Shown here piece by piece: positions 62,901-64,000 of a stretch of 64,000 bases of DNA. Both the position numbers and the translations under genes were made by a program. The notes under the pieces were generated by a model, which was given only the letters and a program-made list of their open reading frames with translations, searched no databases and was not told the origin of the DNA. The DNA is from Promineifilum sp019695075 (lineage in GTDB: Bacteria > Chloroflexota > Anaerolineae > Promineifilales > Promineifilaceae). The stretch covers positions 116,641 to 180,640 of the forward strand of contig JAHCIO010000004.1 in NCBI GenBank assembly GCA_026129185.1, read 5' to 3'. The number at the start of each line of letters is the position of its first letter. Position 1 is the first letter of the stretch.

Positions 62901-64000
62901 ATGATTTCCGCCATTCACCACGTGCAGATCACCGTCGCCGCGGCCGACGAGGCCGCCGCGCGCGCCTTCTACGTCGATACGCTGGGCCTGCGCCCGGTAG
63001 CCAAGCCCGACTCGTTGCAGGGTCGCGGTGGCTTCTGGGTCGAGGTCGGCGGGCAGCAGCTGCACATCGGCATCGAAGAGGGCGTCGAGCGCCGTCGCAC
63101 TAAGGCCCACGTCGCCTACCAGGTCGCTGACCTGGCCGCCTGGCGCGAACGGCTGGCCGCAGCCGGGATCGTTGCCCTGGAGAGCGTGCCCATCCCCGGC
63201 TATGACCGCTTCGAGTGCCGCGACCCGTTCGGCAACCGCCTGGAGTTCATCCAGCGGCTGGCCCTCGACGAGCAGCCGACGCGCCGCTTCACCGCCCGCG
63301 CCGACAACTACGCCCGCTACCGGCCGACTTACCCGCCGGCGGCGCTCGACTGGCTGGGCGAAGTAGCCGGGCTGCGCGCCGGCCGCGTCGTTGCTGACGC
63401 CGGCTCCGGCACGGGCATCCTGACCACGCTGCTACTGGCCCGCGGCGCAACCGTCTACGCCGTCGAGCCGAACGCGGCCATGCGCGCCGCGGCCGAGGCC
63501 GCGCTGGCCGAGCAGCCCGGCTTCATCAGCATCGACGCCACGGCCGAGGCCACCGGCCTGCCCGATGCGTCCGTCGATCTCGTCACTGCCGGGCAGGCGT
63601 TCCACTGGTTCGAGGCGGAGGCCGCGCGGGCCGAGTTCCGGCGTATCCTGCGCCCCGGCGGCGGCGCGGCCCTCATCTGGAACGGCCGCGACAAGAGCGC
63701 CGGCGGCTTCGTGGACGACTACGAGGCCCTGCTGGCCGAGTATGCCACGCAGTACCAGCGCGTCCGCCACGGCTCGCGCATGGAGAGGATCGTCGCTCTC
63801 TTCGCCGACGGCTTCGAGATGCGCGTCTTCGACCACGCCCGGCAACTCGACTATGACGCCGTCCTGGGCGGGCTGTTGTCCGGCTCCTACAGCCCGCTGC
63901 CCGACGACCCGCGCTACGAGGCGATGGTCGCCCGCCTGCAAGCCATCTTCGCCGCCCACCAGCGCGACGGCCAGGTGGTCATGCCCTACCGGACGCAGGT
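62901..64000 (+). CDS. VOC (glyoxalase)-SAM methyltransferase fusion, 3' partial
   Basis: The open frame runs off the window (366 codons seen). Residues ~1-130 are a VOC/glyoxalase-fold domain (ISAIHHVQITVAAADEAAARAFYVDTLGL ... YDRFECRDPFGNRLEFIQ). Residues ~135-366 are a class I methyltransferase: FTARADNYARYRPTYPPAALDWL, motif I ADAGSGTGIL, the acidic AVEPNAAM, and DLVTAGQAFHWF after motif II. The end, MPYRTQV, matches the usual close of this family, so few residues are missing. The start is ATG 62901 with AGGAGG 6 bases upstream (ATG 62895 is too close). The substrate is unknown. Confidence 0.88.
   Translation, partial: MISAIHHVQITVAAADEAAARAFYVDTLGLRPVAKPDSLQGRGGFWVEVGGQQLHIGIEEGVERRRTKAHVAYQVADLAAWRERLAAAGIVALESVPIPGYDRFECRDPFGNRLEFIQRLALDEQPTRRFTARADNYARYRPTYPPAALDWLGEVAGLRAGRVVADAGSGTGILTTLLLARGATVYAVEPNAAMRAAAEAALAEQPGFISIDATAEATGLPDASVDLVTAGQAFHWFEAEAARAEFRRILRPGGGAALIWNGRDKSAGGFVDDYEALLAEYATQYQRVRHGSRMERIVALFADGFEMRVFDHARQLDYDAVLGGLLSGSYSPLPDDPRYEAMVARLQAIFAAHQRDGQVVMPYRTQ

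Overview
The window is a contiguous piece of a high-GC bacterial chromosome. It has dense coding on both strands, many ATGA start/stop overlaps, eukaryotic-type UDP-glucose pyrophosphorylase, isopentenyl phosphate kinase, large secreted repeat proteins, and many simple-sequence palindromes between genes. This combination suggests a filamentous or mat-type member of the Chloroflexota (Anaerolineae/Caldilineae-like). That placement is inference from gene content and repeat style; there is no rRNA or tRNA gene here to anchor it.

Layout. 1-6.5 kb: a sugar ABC-transporter ATPase, a lone IS1 InsA-like DNA-binding protein, and a signalling block (Ser/Thr kinase, divergent FHA/winged-helix regulator, CpXC protein, GAF/PAS histidine kinase). 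6.7-9.1 kb: P1 peptidase, LOG-like protein and isopentenyl phosphate kinase. 9.1-14.9 kb: a complete bidirectional [NiFe] hydrogenase operon hoxEFUYH plus its maturation protease, behind a promoter with a CRP/FNR-type site, with two dispersed repeats inside the operon. 14.9-21.2 kb: a membrane-anchored propeller-like protein, a GT39-like glycosyltransferase, and a polar amino acid ABC transporter with an intra-operon terminator. 21.3-26 kb: gmk, an FmdB-type zinc ribbon, tmk, an R3H AAA ATPase and a tandem GNAT-like protein. 26-29.5 kb: sdhCDAB. 29.6-35.4 kb: UGPase, then a coupled operon rseP, HEAT protein, AEC transporter and a degenerate MA-type peptidase. 35.5-37.9 kb: glmS preceded by what I read as a glmS self-cleaving ribozyme and its promoter. 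38-51.2 kb: PHP phosphatase, SDR, RNB ribonuclease, an ABC-2 exporter, a histidine phosphatase, a membrane-fused TAP-like hydrolase, a patatin, a YfhO-like membrane protein and an acetyltransferase. 51.4-59.2 kb: a 1,899-residue secreted lamin-tail/Ig-like/PKD protein and a membrane Fe-S (CCG) oxidoreductase. 59.4-64 kb: a glycoside hydrolase, a second GT39-like enzyme, and a VOC-methyltransferase fusion cut by the window edge.

How the parts fit: hox, sdh and the CCG oxidoreductase make an electron-transfer theme (NAD(H)/H2, succinate/quinone, probably ETF or heterodisulfide-type donors). UGPase, glmS, the glycosyltransferases, YfhO and the glycoside hydrolase make a cell-envelope and polysaccharide theme.

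The two most notable observations are the glmS ribozyme candidate (about 35630-35840) and a family of long palindromic repeats. The repeats occur between genes and also, three times, in frame inside hydrophilic loops of two membrane glycosyltransferases.
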